Shown here: positions 23,358 to 31,979 of the stretch, one piece after another
Layout: the number at the start of each line of letters is the position of its first letter
Numbering within the stretch: position 1 is the stretch's first letter
NCBI GenBank assembly: GCA_041653995.1
Contig: JBAZEK010000001.1
Location: forward strand, 62,001-126,000
DNA: 64,000 bases
Direction of reading: 5' to 3'
DNA from: Dehalococcoidia bacterium
GTDB taxonomy: Bacteria; Chloroflexota; Dehalococcoidia; GIF9; UBA5629
Made by a program: the position numbers and the translations under genes
Notes under the pieces: generated by a model
Seen by the model: the letters and a program-made list of their open reading frames with translations, nothing else
The model's database searches: none
Told to the model about the DNA's origin: nothing

Positions 23358-25253
23358 TTACTCCTTCAATTCCCGCTCGCTGTAATATTCATCCAGATAG
23401 CCCAGGATGTCGCCGCGGGAGAGTTGATTTTTAAGGTTGTAATCGTAAAGGGTGTATTCATGATCGGGGCTTTTAAGTGATTTGAACCAGATATGCGGCG
23501 GCTCATCGTCGCGGTGGGTGAATCCGGCCTGGCGGTTGAGCTCCAGCCAGGTATCCCACATGCGGGAGCTGGCCCTTTTAAGTTCAACCGGCGTCTTCTC
23601 AATGCCTGTGATGGCCGAGTACAGATCAGCCAGGGTTTGCAGGCTGTAAAAACGCGATATATAAAGGCGGTGGCACTGGCCGAGTATATTGAACAATCCG
23701 AAGAAGTCCTCACCGTGTTTGGCCAGGCGTCCCGGATTGAAAGAGTCGGCTGTGAAGAGGCGTTCCATATCCGATGGCGCAACACCGCAGCGCTCGGCTT
23801 GTTTTCTGATGTCGGCCAGAGGCCACCCCGGGCTGTAAGAAGGCGCCCCCATGGCAGGGGCTACACCCAGAGTGCGACCGGGATGCACCAGCATACCGAG
23901 GTGCATGGGCAGAAAACCGCTCATGCGCGGATCAAAGGCGATGAATTGTCCCTTGACCACATTCTGCACGCGCCCTGCAGCCAGGTTGCCTATTTTACGG
24001 GCTGCGCTCAGGACACCGTCGCACAGCACAGCGCCAAATCCCTCGCGGGCGGCGGTCATACGCGCCAGCGCCAGCAGAGTGTCATAGCTGCGGTCAAGCT
24101 TCAAGCCGTTTGTATCACTTTTGTTGATGATCTCCTGCTCATAAAGAGTAATTACGAAGTCAGCAAGGCCGTTAAAACTGTAAACGCGGTCAAGACCCAG
24201 CCGGTTGATCTCATCGTAGTACTGGATGGCCATGCGGTATCTATCTGCAATCGTGCCTTCGTTGTTATAACCAAGGGCGGGTGAATAGGTCAGGGCGGCC
24301 ATCTCCATGAAGACGGCTGTATCATAGCTGCTGCGGCAGCCGGGCAGGTCCAGGCGGTCCTTATCCGACAGCGGACAGGTTGCGCAGGCAATCTTTTTTC
24401 GGGCTGCTTTATGCGATTCATAAAGCCCTGCCTTGGTCTCTTTTAAGTCGGCAGGGTATGGTATAAGCTCTGAAGAGTTACGCGCCACTACGCCGGGAGG
24501 TATCCAGGCGGAGGTCATAGTCATGGCGCCGCCCTTCATCATCTCGCCGCGCAGGTGATAACTATTTATCTTCTCTGATATCCCATCCACTATGGCCCGC
24601 AGCCGCTTCGGATCTGCCACCTCAATGGACCTGCTGCCCATGCAGGCAACGATAGCCTTGAGCTTCTTTGAGCCCATAACCGCAGCCAGGCCGCCGGAGC
24701 CGATGGTACCGCCTTTATCGATGTGAGTGACCGAGATGGCCGATTGTCTTTCACCAGCAATTCCTATGGGGATGATGCTGCAGGGGGAATGTCTCAGCCT
24801 GAGTTCGTCGGCCGAGTCGAACCCGTCCAGGCTCCATATATCGGAAGCGTGTTTCAAACCGACGTTATCGTCCTCAATAACCAGATAGACCGGCCATTGC
24901 GACCGTCCGGTTATCACCAGATAGTCGTAGCCCGAGGATTTAAGGAAGTGACTGAAAACTCCTCCGGCATTGCTGTGGGGGAAAGATCCGTTTAGCGGGG
25001 ATTTGTAGACAGACATTGTCTGGGAAGCGCCGGGTATGAATGTACCGTTGAAGGGTCCCGTGCCGATAATAATGGCGTTGCCGGGTGAAAGCGGATCGAC
25101 ATCCGGGCGTATCAGATCGAGGGCCAGCCTGTTGTTGATGGCTGCGCCGCCGATACATTCCCTGACGAGGTCTTCATCCAGAGGCTGTTTGCGTGAAGTG
25201 CCGTCCGAAAGGTTCACGTAAAGGATGTTGCCCGCGTAGCCGCCCAGCTTCAT
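23358..25253 (-). CDS. Aldehyde:ferredoxin oxidoreductase family protein, copy 1
   Basis: From ATG 25253, one base after the ferredoxin stop, the protein is 631 residues, normal for AOR. N-terminal domain signature GGYAGNILYVNLSDG and the tungstopterin-contact region GGTIGSGGLAAVMGSKKLKAI are present. The [4Fe-4S] ligands are spaced unusually: CATCPLSDKDRLDLPGC (C-x2-C-x12-C) against the usual C-x2-C-x3-C, with a later cysteine in LGQCHRLY. AOR-family enzymes oxidise aldehydes to acids (or reduce acids) with ferredoxin, using tungsten or molybdenum bis-molybdopterin. Divergence from copy 2 suggests a different substrate. An upstream GTG at 25265 would overlap the ferredoxin gene. Confidence 0.85.
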   Translation of the reverse strand: MKLGGYAGNILYVNLSDGTSRKQPLDEDLVRECIGGAAINNRLALDLIRPDVDPLSPGNAIIIGTGPFNGTFIPGASQTMSVYKSPLNGSFPHSNAGGVFSHFLKSSGYDYLVITGRSQWPVYLVIEDDNVGLKHASDIWSLDGFDSADELRLRHSPCSIIPIGIAGERQSAISVTHIDKGGTIGSGGLAAVMGSKKLKAIVACMGSRSIEVADPKRLRAIVDGISEKINSYHLRGEMMKGGAMTMTSAWIPPGVVARNSSELIPYPADLKETKAGLYESHKAARKKIACATCPLSDKDRLDLPGCRSSYDTAVFMEMAALTYSPALGYNNEGTIADRYRMAIQYYDEINRLGLDRVYSFNGLADFVITLYEQEIINKSDTNGLKLDRSYDTLLALARMTAAREGFGAVLCDGVLSAARKIGNLAAGRVQNVVKGQFIAFDPRMSGFLPMHLGMLVHPGRTLGVAPAMGAPSYSPGWPLADIRKQAERCGVAPSDMERLFTADSFNPGRLAKHGEDFFGLFNILGQCHRLYISRFYSLQTLADLYSAITGIEKTPVELKRASSRMWDTWLELNRQAGFTHRDDEPPHIWFKSLKSPDHEYTLYDYNLKNQLSRGDILGYLDEYYSERELKE

Positions 25254-25254
25254 A

Positions 25255-25521
25255 TCAGATCTCACCCGCCTCTTTACTGGCAGTCAGGGCACCATAAGGG
25301 CAATAGCGGGCGCAGATCAGGCAGGCATCGCAATCCGCGTTGAAGCTAACATCAAACTCGTTGGGGCGTCCCACCAGCCGCTCAATCCGGATATTCGAAG
25401 CGGCAAGGCTGAATTTATTGCCGGATCTGAAAGAGCATCGCAGCATGCAGGTGATACAGCCGGCGCATTTTGAAGAATCGGCCTCGATAAATCGTTTGTC
25501 TTTTTCCACCCTGACTGTCAT
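25255..25521 (-). CDS. Two-cluster 4Fe-4S ferredoxin-like subunit
   Basis: The 88-residue protein contains CAGCITCMLRCSF and CDACLICARYCPYG, eight cysteines in the pattern of a 2[4Fe-4S] polyferredoxin. The region between the two motifs is longer than in clostridial ferredoxin. It lies immediately upstream of AOR copy 1, with one base between stop and start, so it is most likely the dedicated electron acceptor subunit of that enzyme, as in AOR-type complexes with a separate iron-sulfur subunit. Confidence 0.88.
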   Translation of the reverse strand: MTVRVEKDKRFIEADSSKCAGCITCMLRCSFRSGNKFSLAASNIRIERLVGRPNEFDVSFNADCDACLICARYCPYGALTASKEAGEI

Positions 25522-25540
25522 AGCATATGTCTGTGAAAAA

Positions 25541-25600
25541 GCAGGGACGGGTCTTCAGACCCGTCCACAAGAGCGGGCGCAGCTAAAGCAACGTCCCTGC
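25541..25600. repeat. 60-bp inverted-repeat element with 9-bp ends
   Basis: GCAGGGACG (25541-25549) and CGTCCCTGC (25592-25600) are exact terminal inverted repeats. Inside the left end, GGACGGGTCT-TC-AGACCCGTCC is a perfect hairpin stem. It lies in the gap between AOR copy 2 and the ferredoxin gene, and could be a MITE-like or REP-like element that also forms an attenuating hairpin in the transcript. Confidence 0.6.
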
Positions 25601-25629
25601 ATGCTTTCCTATTAAATACCTAAGCTACC

Positions 25630-27453
25630 TTACAGTGCGCCGATGCCCAGCTTTTCCATACGGTCTTTGCTGGGCTTGCCGGTTGACTTGTCCCAATCGC
25701 GTATCTCGTAATACTCAGGCAGCATCTTGGCCATGTTGGGTACATTGCCTTCCTGACCGCCGTCGGGTATCGGCCGCAGCGCGATCTCCGGCAACTGGTC
25801 GTCCCTGGGGGTGACGCCGAACCTGCAGGTCATAGTTCTCATGAGCTGGAAGATGCGCTCGCCTGCCTTGAGAATAGCGTCCTGGTCCACTCCCCAGCCG
25901 GTGGATGCATTAATCATATCCACTATCGACTGCGTCGACATCATGGCAAAGTGGCAGATGCCCAGAGCATCGGTGAGTGAGCGCCAGTCCTGCGAGAGCA
26001 CGACCATGGGGGCCTTGTCGTCTCCCCAGCGGTCTCCCGGATTCAAGCCGAGGTCGGGATTGCCCATGCCGTTTTCAACCAGGTAGGCGTCGCTTTTGTT
26101 GTGGTCAGCGCCTCGGTTGCTGGTAGCATAGGCCAGGCCCATGCAGCAGTAAGCGCGCGGGTCATGCATGGGGAACTCCAGGCCCTTGACCTGCATGGCC
26201 TCGCCGGGGCAGTTATACCTGGCCGCCATGCGCTTGGTGCCCTCCTGTATGATCTTGCCGAAGCCCTCGTTCCTGGCGATGAGGTCGATCAGTTTAAGCG
26301 TGACGTCGATATCGCCCCACTTTAACTCCAGGCCGCCCGTATCTTTGCTGGTGATAACACCCTTCTCATAGAGGTAGAAAGCGAAAGCGGCGCTGGAACC
26401 GCTGCTGATGCTGTCGAAGCCGTAACCATTGACCAGCTCATTGAAATGATTGATAGCTCCCAGATCGGCGATCATGAGCTGCGGCCCCCAGGCAATGAGA
26501 GTCTCATATTCAGGCCCTTCGGTGGGTTTCTCCTTCTTGAAGCGACCTTCTTTGATGTGCAACACCTTGCGACATCCGATCGGGCAGCCGAAGCAGGCCG
26601 TATTTCCGACCTGGTATTGCTCGGACTGTGTAACGCCGCTGATATCAGTGGCTTCAGGCATGGTGGCGATAGTATAGTATTTGGTGGGCGTGTCGCCGTA
26701 GGCGATGCCCGAATCCACCCATCCGCATGTGCCCGTATCATGCATTATAGTTGTGACAAAGCCGCTCTTGACCTCCTCCATGGCGCCGCGGGCGAATTCC
26801 CTGAATTTCTCCGGGTCATGCATGGGGATCTTGGCCTTACCTCTTACCGCAATGGCCTTGAGCTTCTTGGTGCCCATGACGCAGCCCATGCCGGCCCGCC
26901 CCGCGCAGTGGCCGTCCTCGGTCATGATGTTGGCGAACAGCACTTCGTTTTCCCCTGCCTGTCCAATGCAGGCCACGCGCGTGCGCTGGTCGTCATATTC
27001 CTTGCGTATAGCCTCGATCGTCTGGTATGTGTTCTTACCCCATAAAGCAGCCGCATCTTTAAGCTCGGCTTTGCCGTCTTTTATGTACAGGTAAACGGGT
27101 TTGTCGGATTTTCCCTTGACGATAATACCGTCGTAGCCGGCGAAACGCAGTTCGGAGCCGAAGTGCGCCGCGCCGTTGGCATCGCCGTAATAGGTTGTAT
27201 AGGGCGAACGGGCCGCGACCACCCAGCGGCTGAAGCTGGGGCCGCCCGTGCCCGTCAGTAGCCCGGCCATGAAAATAAGCGGATTATCGGGGCCCATCGG
27301 GTCTGTTTTGTCCGTGGTAAGGTCCGCCAGGTAGCGGCAGGCGATGCCTCCCGCGCCGATAAAGTCGCGAGCGTACTGTTCGTTCAGCGGCTCATCTTTC
27401 AGTTCTTTTTTAGTCAGGTCGACAACAAGTATCTTGCCCATGTATCCATTCAT
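25630..27453 (-). CDS. Aldehyde:ferredoxin oxidoreductase family protein, copy 2
   Basis: The 607-residue protein has the canonical AOR layout: MNGYMGKILVVDLTKKEL at the N-terminus, the pterin-binding stretch GHCAGRAGMGCVMGTKKLKAI, the cluster motif TACFGCPIGCRK (C-x2-C-x3-C) and a fourth cysteine in DALGICHFA. It would interconvert an aldehyde and an acid using a tungsten or molybdenum bis-pterin cofactor and ferredoxin. It lies 51 bases after the iron alcohol dehydrogenase, which suggests an alcohol-aldehyde-acid sequence. The next gene downstream is the ferredoxin-like subunit, after a gap containing the inverted-repeat element. Confidence 0.92.
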   Translation of the reverse strand: MNGYMGKILVVDLTKKELKDEPLNEQYARDFIGAGGIACRYLADLTTDKTDPMGPDNPLIFMAGLLTGTGGPSFSRWVVAARSPYTTYYGDANGAAHFGSELRFAGYDGIIVKGKSDKPVYLYIKDGKAELKDAAALWGKNTYQTIEAIRKEYDDQRTRVACIGQAGENEVLFANIMTEDGHCAGRAGMGCVMGTKKLKAIAVRGKAKIPMHDPEKFREFARGAMEEVKSGFVTTIMHDTGTCGWVDSGIAYGDTPTKYYTIATMPEATDISGVTQSEQYQVGNTACFGCPIGCRKVLHIKEGRFKKEKPTEGPEYETLIAWGPQLMIADLGAINHFNELVNGYGFDSISSGSSAAFAFYLYEKGVITSKDTGGLELKWGDIDVTLKLIDLIARNEGFGKIIQEGTKRMAARYNCPGEAMQVKGLEFPMHDPRAYCCMGLAYATSNRGADHNKSDAYLVENGMGNPDLGLNPGDRWGDDKAPMVVLSQDWRSLTDALGICHFAMMSTQSIVDMINASTGWGVDQDAILKAGERIFQLMRTMTCRFGVTPRDDQLPEIALRPIPDGGQEGNVPNMAKMLPEYYEIRDWDKSTGKPSKDRMEKLGIGAL

Positions 27454-27504
27454 GGCAGACCCTCCGTGCTTGTTATTTTACGATATCCCGCTCTGTGGTG
27501 ATCA

Positions 27505-28674
27505 TTAGAAATCGACCGGCTTGCCGTCGTAGGCGCAGATGAACATTTTCTCAAGGTCGGCGTTGTCCGCGATCCTTGTAACCGCGATGGTCATGGCTTC
27601 ATTCACCGCCCTGTCGACAAGTTCGGGCATGGCCTTCAGGTATTTGTCTTTATCGATCTTAAGGTCTTTGACTGAAGGGCTTTGCCCGATATCTTTCATC
27701 AGTTTACGTACAGCCGCAATCAGCGCCTTGCAGCATTCTTTATCGCTGCCCTGTGCAATGCCGCAAAAACGGGCGATCTCGGCATACCTTTGAAGGGACT
27801 CTTCCGAACCATTAGCTATGTATTCCATGGTATATGGAAGGTATAAGCCCATAGCCACACCATGCGGTGTATGGAAGATGCCTCCCAGGGCGTGCCCGCA
27901 GCTGTGCGCCAGCCCGGCCATGCCGTTGCCGAAGCAGGTGCCGGCCTGGCAGGCTGCATACATCATGTACTTGCGGGCTTCCTCATCCTTGCCGTTATCG
28001 ACGGCTTTCTTAAGATTTTCGAAGATATATTTTATGGCGAGCAATCCCGGGCCGTCCGTAAACGGCGTACGCCATGTCGCAGTGTAGCCTTCTACGGCGT
28101 GGGTGAGGGCGTCCATGCCGGTAGATCCTGTTACATGCGGCGGCATGCTCATGACCATACGGGGATCGAGGATGGCCACATCGGGCAGCGTCTCGTAAGA
28201 GCCCAGCGCCACTTTCCTCTGGCCTTCAACATCTGTCAATACTATGGCCCAGGTTGCCTCCGAGCCCGTGCCGCTGGTGGTGGGGATGCAGATCAGGCGG
28301 GCCTTGGCCCTGAGATTGTAAAAATCGGATGGCGACATATCCAGCGGGCCGATGCCGGCGCCGTAACATACCATAGTTGACTTGCAGGCGTCCATGGAAG
28401 ATCCACCGCCCAGACCGATGAACAAATCCGGCTTGAAATCTTTAGCGATAACAGTTGCCTTTTCCACAGTCTGTATCGAAGGATCAGGCTCAACCCCGTC
28501 GAAAACCTTGCACTCGATATTGGCTGTTTTCAGTTCAGCCATGACCAACTCGTGCAGGCCGAGCTTGACGATGTTGGCATCCGTGACTATGAAGGCGCGT
28601 TTGGCCAGGAAAGTGTTGAGATACTGCAGTGAATCGTCGCCAAAAACGGTAAACGGAACACCAAAAAACTGCAT
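27505..28674 (-). CDS. Iron-containing alcohol dehydrogenase
   Basis: The 389-residue protein belongs to the group III (Fe-ADH) family: DLFIGLGGGSSMDACKSTMV binds NAD(P) and IPTTSGTGSEAT is the family signature. The metal ligands are visible as D in GMDALTHAVEGY, H in the same motif, H in GLAHSCGHALGG and H in HTPHGVAMG. It interconverts an alcohol and an aldehyde or ketone; the substrate is unknown. ATG 28674 follows GAGGAGGAAG. With AOR copy 2 directly downstream it likely supplies or consumes the AOR aldehyde. Confidence 0.92.
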   Translation of the reverse strand: MQFFGVPFTVFGDDSLQYLNTFLAKRAFIVTDANIVKLGLHELVMAELKTANIECKVFDGVEPDPSIQTVEKATVIAKDFKPDLFIGLGGGSSMDACKSTMVCYGAGIGPLDMSPSDFYNLRAKARLICIPTTSGTGSEATWAIVLTDVEGQRKVALGSYETLPDVAILDPRMVMSMPPHVTGSTGMDALTHAVEGYTATWRTPFTDGPGLLAIKYIFENLKKAVDNGKDEEARKYMMYAACQAGTCFGNGMAGLAHSCGHALGGIFHTPHGVAMGLYLPYTMEYIANGSEESLQRYAEIARFCGIAQGSDKECCKALIAAVRKLMKDIGQSPSVKDLKIDKDKYLKAMPELVDRAVNEAMTIAVTRIADNADLEKMFICAYDGKPVDF

Positions 28675-28730
28675 ATTGCTTCCTCCTCAGTATAAATACC
28701 GGGAAACCTTGATTCTAATTACAGCGATTG

Positions 28731-29144
28731 TTACTCGGGATATTCGGTCTGAACTTGTGTTACGCAGTTGACCAGCTCCTGCGCTGCCTTGACGGCGCGC
28801 ATGACCTTGCCCATGTTGCCGGTGAGTTTGAGCTGGCGCGTAACAATAGCCTGGATAGGATCGACTTTCTTCTCGGCCACCTTGCGCCAGGTAGCTATAG
28901 AAGCTGACAGAACAAATTCCGGCTTATACTTGTCCTTCTCCGCCGCCGGTATGACATCAACCTTGCGGCATTTGCCGTGCCAGAGGTCGACATACTGATA
29001 ACCGGGCTCTTTGACAGCTCCCCCCGGCTCGATGATGAAATAGAAGTCACCTTCCCATGTTTTTGCCGCGTCCTCATACGGTTTGCTTGCATTGATTGCA
29101 TCCATGAACGCGGTTGCCCACTCCAGTGTTCCAAATACTGCCAT
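28731..29144 (-). CDS. SCP2 sterol-binding-domain protein
   Basis: The 137-residue cytosolic protein fits the SCP2 fold: DFYFIIEPGGAVKEPGYQYVDLW, EFVLSASIATWRKVAEKKVDPIQAI and LKLTGNMGKVMRAVKAAQELV. SCP2 domains form a hydrophobic tunnel that binds lipids and acyl-CoAs. Stand-alone SCP2 proteins next to AOR and CoA-ester genes are common in sediment anaerobes, probably as substrate carriers, but the ligand is unknown. GGGAGG precedes the ATG. It is the first gene of the minus-strand AOR operon. Confidence 0.8.
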   Translation of the reverse strand: MAVFGTLEWATAFMDAINASKPYEDAAKTWEGDFYFIIEPGGAVKEPGYQYVDLWHGKCRKVDVIPAAEKDKYKPEFVLSASIATWRKVAEKKVDPIQAIVTRQLKLTGNMGKVMRAVKAAQELVNCVTQVQTEYPE

Positions 29145-29265
29145 ACCATACCTCCCTGAATTAGTTTTGCTGGTATTCTATGCGGACAGGAGAGGGATGT
29201 CAACAGCACTCAGTTACGGAGATTGTCAGCCCTGCCATGAGTATTGACTCTTTGAACTGGTTGAC

Positions 29266-29301
29266 TGCTGTTTAAATGGTATAAAATGGTTTTTAACAGC
29301 A
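29266..29301. repeat. Inverted repeat in the divergent control region
   Basis: TGCTGTT (29266-29272) and AACAGCA (29295-29301) are exact inverted repeats around an AT-rich centre containing TATAAA. It lies between the divergent SCP2 and potassium-channel genes and could be an operator or a hairpin. Confidence 0.35.
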
Positions 29302-29361
29302 TACATCAAGAGCAGGGTAAAAGAGTGAAATCACGGAACATAACCGTGAAAGGGAATGAAT

Positions 29362-30153
29362 ATGAAACGACAGTCTGAAGAACTGAAGAACGTCGCTTAT
29401 GAGCTTTTCATAGTAGCATTATCAATAATCGCAATAACAAATATTCTAATTTTCTACGTTACCTCGGACCGGGATATTGCCGGTGTGTTGGGGGTGATGG
29501 ACTGGACATACAGCTTCATATTCCTGGTAGACTTCATAATGCGGCTTTCGCTGGCAAAATCTAAATTCAACTACTTTTTCAAACAGTTCGGCTGGGCTGA
29601 CCTTCTGTCGGCAGGGCCGATAAACTGGGCCAAACTGCTGCGCCTTATCAGGATCGTACGAACCGCCAGAATGTTGTCCAGCTACGGCCGCCACAACTTT
29701 ATACGCGAACTCAAAGATTATAGCTCTGCAACAGCTTTCCTCACCGTTCTGTTTCTCATCATGTTAATACTGGAATTCGGCGGCATAGCTATAGTGAAGT
29801 TAGAGAACAAGGTGCCCGGCGCCCAGATCAGTAACTGGCAGGATGCCATGTGGTTTATCTATCAGACGATCACGACCACAGGTTATGGCGATGTTGTGCC
29901 CGTAACCGGTGAGGGACGTTTTGTGGGGATACTGGTTATGACGGCCGGCACGGCGCTTTTCGGCACCCTAACGGGTTTTGTGGCGAATGCATTCCTGCAA
30001 AGGCGCGGGGGTAAGGGATCGATGAGGCGGGTCAGCAAGGGCAAGGACGATCAGGGGGTAACTCTGTCGGAGATTAAACGCCTCATACAGGAGCAGAAGC
30101 AGTCTCAGGTGGAGCTCGAGGCAAAGATCGACGAGCTTGAGAAATTGCTTTAG
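29362..30153 (+). CDS. Voltage-sensor-type potassium channel
   Basis: From the second ATG (29362, seven bases after GAAAGGG) the protein is 263 residues; the first ATG at 29356 is only one base from that ribosome site. It has S1-S4-like helices, with an S4-type segment of regularly spaced arginines (RLIRIVRTARML), then a pore loop with the potassium filter TTTGYGDVVPVTGEGR, a final helix, and a charged C-terminal coiled coil of about 35 residues (EIKRLIQEQKQSQVELEAKI), likely for tetramer assembly. Family knowledge: a K+-selective tetrameric channel of the KvAP type. No regulator is linked. Confidence 0.9.
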   Translation: MKRQSEELKNVAYELFIVALSIIAITNILIFYVTSDRDIAGVLGVMDWTYSFIFLVDFIMRLSLAKSKFNYFFKQFGWADLLSAGPINWAKLLRLIRIVRTARMLSSYGRHNFIRELKDYSSATAFLTVLFLIMLILEFGGIAIVKLENKVPGAQISNWQDAMWFIYQTITTTGYGDVVPVTGEGRFVGILVMTAGTALFGTLTGFVANAFLQRRGGKGSMRRVSKGKDDQGVTLSEIKRLIQEQKQSQVELEAKIDELEKLL

Positions 30154-30426
30154 AATGGCAATGACTGCTCACAATCGGTGATCCCTTGTCTGGAGATGGA
30201 AGTGGAGGCGATAGCGACTGCGTTAAATAAAATTCCTTTTAATACTAGTATTATCCGACGATGGGTATAAGCAATTACGGCCAAGCAGTCATGCCGATGA
30301 ACGTCATGCCATACGCAGGTATGATTAATGCTATAAACTTGCCGGTCCAAATGCTGAAACTGGGAGCAGGTAAATAGCGAAATATCCCCAGGAGTAGCAC
30401 CTGAACTGACCGTTTATACCTTACAA

Positions 30427-31428
30427 TCAGGGTCGCATGTACTCGTGAATCAGAGGGGTTTTAACATCGATTTTATCCCCTGCCACATTGAGCTTAATGT
30501 CGCAATCCGATAGGAATCGGAAATAAGCATGACCTCCGCCGCCTTTTGCACCCCACGGTGAAAGCCCTTCTAACAAGTGATTCAATTTATGAGTGATCGT
30601 CCCCTTAAGGACGCTGCCTTCAGGCCGTAGGACCAGTGTCTGCGGATATTGTGCACCGGTCAATTTATCCGTCACGAAGTCGCTGCCTTCCGCGGTAATA
30701 TCTGTCGTCACATCCACCAGTTTTTCTCCCTTATAGACAAGTATCACCGAAATAGGCTTATTCCTAAGGGCATCGGTCATCTCGCCTACCGAATATATAA
30801 ACGTGTAATCAGGCAGGTATATCCGGCCCCAGTACCAGTAATTGTACATCGCTGTCAGTGCTACATTGCCCCAGTTATGATCATGATAACCAGCACCCTT
30901 CACAGGGATTTCCTTCCCATTAAAAATCAATGTTCCTGTTACCTTGGCCCTTGGTAGAGCTACTACCCAACCGATCCACCTGTCCGGCTGCCTGGTGAAA
31001 TAGGACACGCCATCAGGGGGTGACCGGAAAGCCTCAGTAACGCTTTCGAATATCAATTTGCATCCCAGGTCTTTATCGCGGAACTCCATGTCATACCGGG
31101 AGATGTTGCCTTTTAAATGGTTGGTTCCCATAGTCACATCACAGCTTGTTTTCGAGGCAGCGACATCCCTTACGGCAAAAGGAACATCCACGCTCGTCTT
31201 CTTGCCCGAGGGATCATAAATGGCAAACATTACGAGGTGTGTATTCTCTTCATCACCACCTATGAAACTCGGATCAACAATCTGCCATGCCGCTGACATA
31301 GAGTAGCCATTATCAAAAGCAGCATCCAGATACCACCATTCATAAATAATACCGGCAGTTTCGTGCAGTGAATCGTCCGCATCGGAAGGAGTAAATATTG
31401 CCTTCATCGTGGGCTTTTCATCCATCAT
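30427..31428 (-). CDS. CrtC/AttH-like lipocalin-fold protein
   Basis: The 333-residue protein resembles carotenoid 1,2-hydratase (CrtC) and AttH-type proteins, which are built of two lipocalin-like beta domains: EWWYLDAAFDNGYSMSAAW near the start, and GAGYHDHNWGN, NYWYWGRIYLPDYTFIYS in the middle. CrtC hydrates acyclic carotenoids; most bacterial relatives act on unknown lipophilic substrates, and nothing here indicates carotenoid synthesis. No signal peptide is apparent. ATG ATG follows AAGGAGG. It is a single-gene unit at the left edge of the AT-rich island. Confidence 0.7.
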   Translation of the reverse strand: MMDEKPTMKAIFTPSDADDSLHETAGIIYEWWYLDAAFDNGYSMSAAWQIVDPSFIGGDEENTHLVMFAIYDPSGKKTSVDVPFAVRDVAASKTSCDVTMGTNHLKGNISRYDMEFRDKDLGCKLIFESVTEAFRSPPDGVSYFTRQPDRWIGWVVALPRAKVTGTLIFNGKEIPVKGAGYHDHNWGNVALTAMYNYWYWGRIYLPDYTFIYSVGEMTDALRNKPISVILVYKGEKLVDVTTDITAEGSDFVTDKLTGAQYPQTLVLRPEGSVLKGTITHKLNHLLEGLSPWGAKGGGGHAYFRFLSDCDIKLNVAGDKIDVKTPLIHEYMRP

Positions 31429-31764
31429 ACAGCCTCCTTGATTGGGTTGTTTTTGATCTAAGTAAACGGACTTGTGAAGCGGTCCCCATAAGCCTCACTA
31501 CTACCGCACTACCTGATCGAATTATAGCACTGCAGGGAAATTAACTTCTAATGATTGGATTCCATGATATTTTTCATAGTCGAACATACATACCATTGAA
31601 CGTCAATTGGCGCTTAAGGTTTGGTGGTAAACAGACTTAAATTGGGCAATATTCAACATTACCTGAGAATATTTTTACGATAGTAGGATTAACTTTAGAG
31701 GTGGTACAATTATGGAGGGCAGGTCAAGCTCAAAGATGATCTAGATTAAAAGGGGGCTTTATAA
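31429..31764. other. Gene-free stretch containing the left island boundary
   Basis: No convincing coding frame is present on either strand. It holds the upstream region of the CrtC-like gene (minus-strand TATAAT at 31526-31521) and the left direct repeat at 31582-31594. An imperfect inverted repeat follows directly (CCATTGA-ACG-TCAATTGG, 31593-31610), and TACAAT lies at 31705-31710 ahead of the small repeat peptide gene. Composition turns AT-rich from about 31540. Confidence 0.5.
31582..31594. repeat. Left copy of 13-bp direct repeat flanking the accessory island
   Basis: GAACATACATACC occurs here and again at 34909-34921. In both places CAATTG follows after nine or ten bases. The two copies bracket the AT-rich gene group, as expected for attachment sites or a target duplication. 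Confidence 0.4.
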
Positions 31765-31905
31765 ATGGTAAGAAAAATAAGAAAGGATATCACTGGTCCT
31801 GGATTGGCAAAAAGACTTAAGGGTAATACTGGGGCAAGAAAGATTAGAAAAGACATTACTGGTCCAGGACTAGAAAAACGACTTTCTAACCGTAAGGGTA
31901 AATAG
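31765..31905 (+). CDS. 46-residue basic peptide with an internal duplication
   Basis: A strong ribosome site (AAAGGGGG) precedes ATG 31765. The peptide is very rich in Arg and Lys and consists of two near-identical units, RKIRKDITGPGLAKRL and RKIRKDITGPGLEKRL, joined by a short linker (KGNTGA), ending in NRKGK. The repeat at protein level with changed codons at DNA level (for example GATATCACT and GACATTACT) indicates selection on the protein. I do not recognise the family. High charge suggests nucleic-acid or ribosome binding; a toxin or secreted peptide is also conceivable. It is on the opposite strand to the other island genes. Confidence 0.6.
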   Translation: MVRKIRKDITGPGLAKRLKGNTGARKIRKDITGPGLEKRLSNRKGK

Positions 31906-31979
31906 GGATCCTTTCTTCAGCTACTTTCCTGTGGGCTAACCCTATCACAATTCACCCTCAAGTACGTAGGGAACTCAGA

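Noticed and set aside
23493..24284. A 263-codon open frame on the plus strand
   Set aside because: It is antisense to AOR copy 1 and reflects GC-rich codon use; no domain is recognisable.
26446..27045. A 199-codon open frame on the plus strand
   Set aside because: It is antisense to AOR copy 2 with no start context or family resemblance.
30261..30377. A 38-codon frame (GISNYGQAVMPMNVMPY) between the channel and the CrtC-like gene
   Set aside because: There is no ribosome site, no recognisable domain and an odd methionine-rich composition; it could be a gene fragment but cannot be supported.
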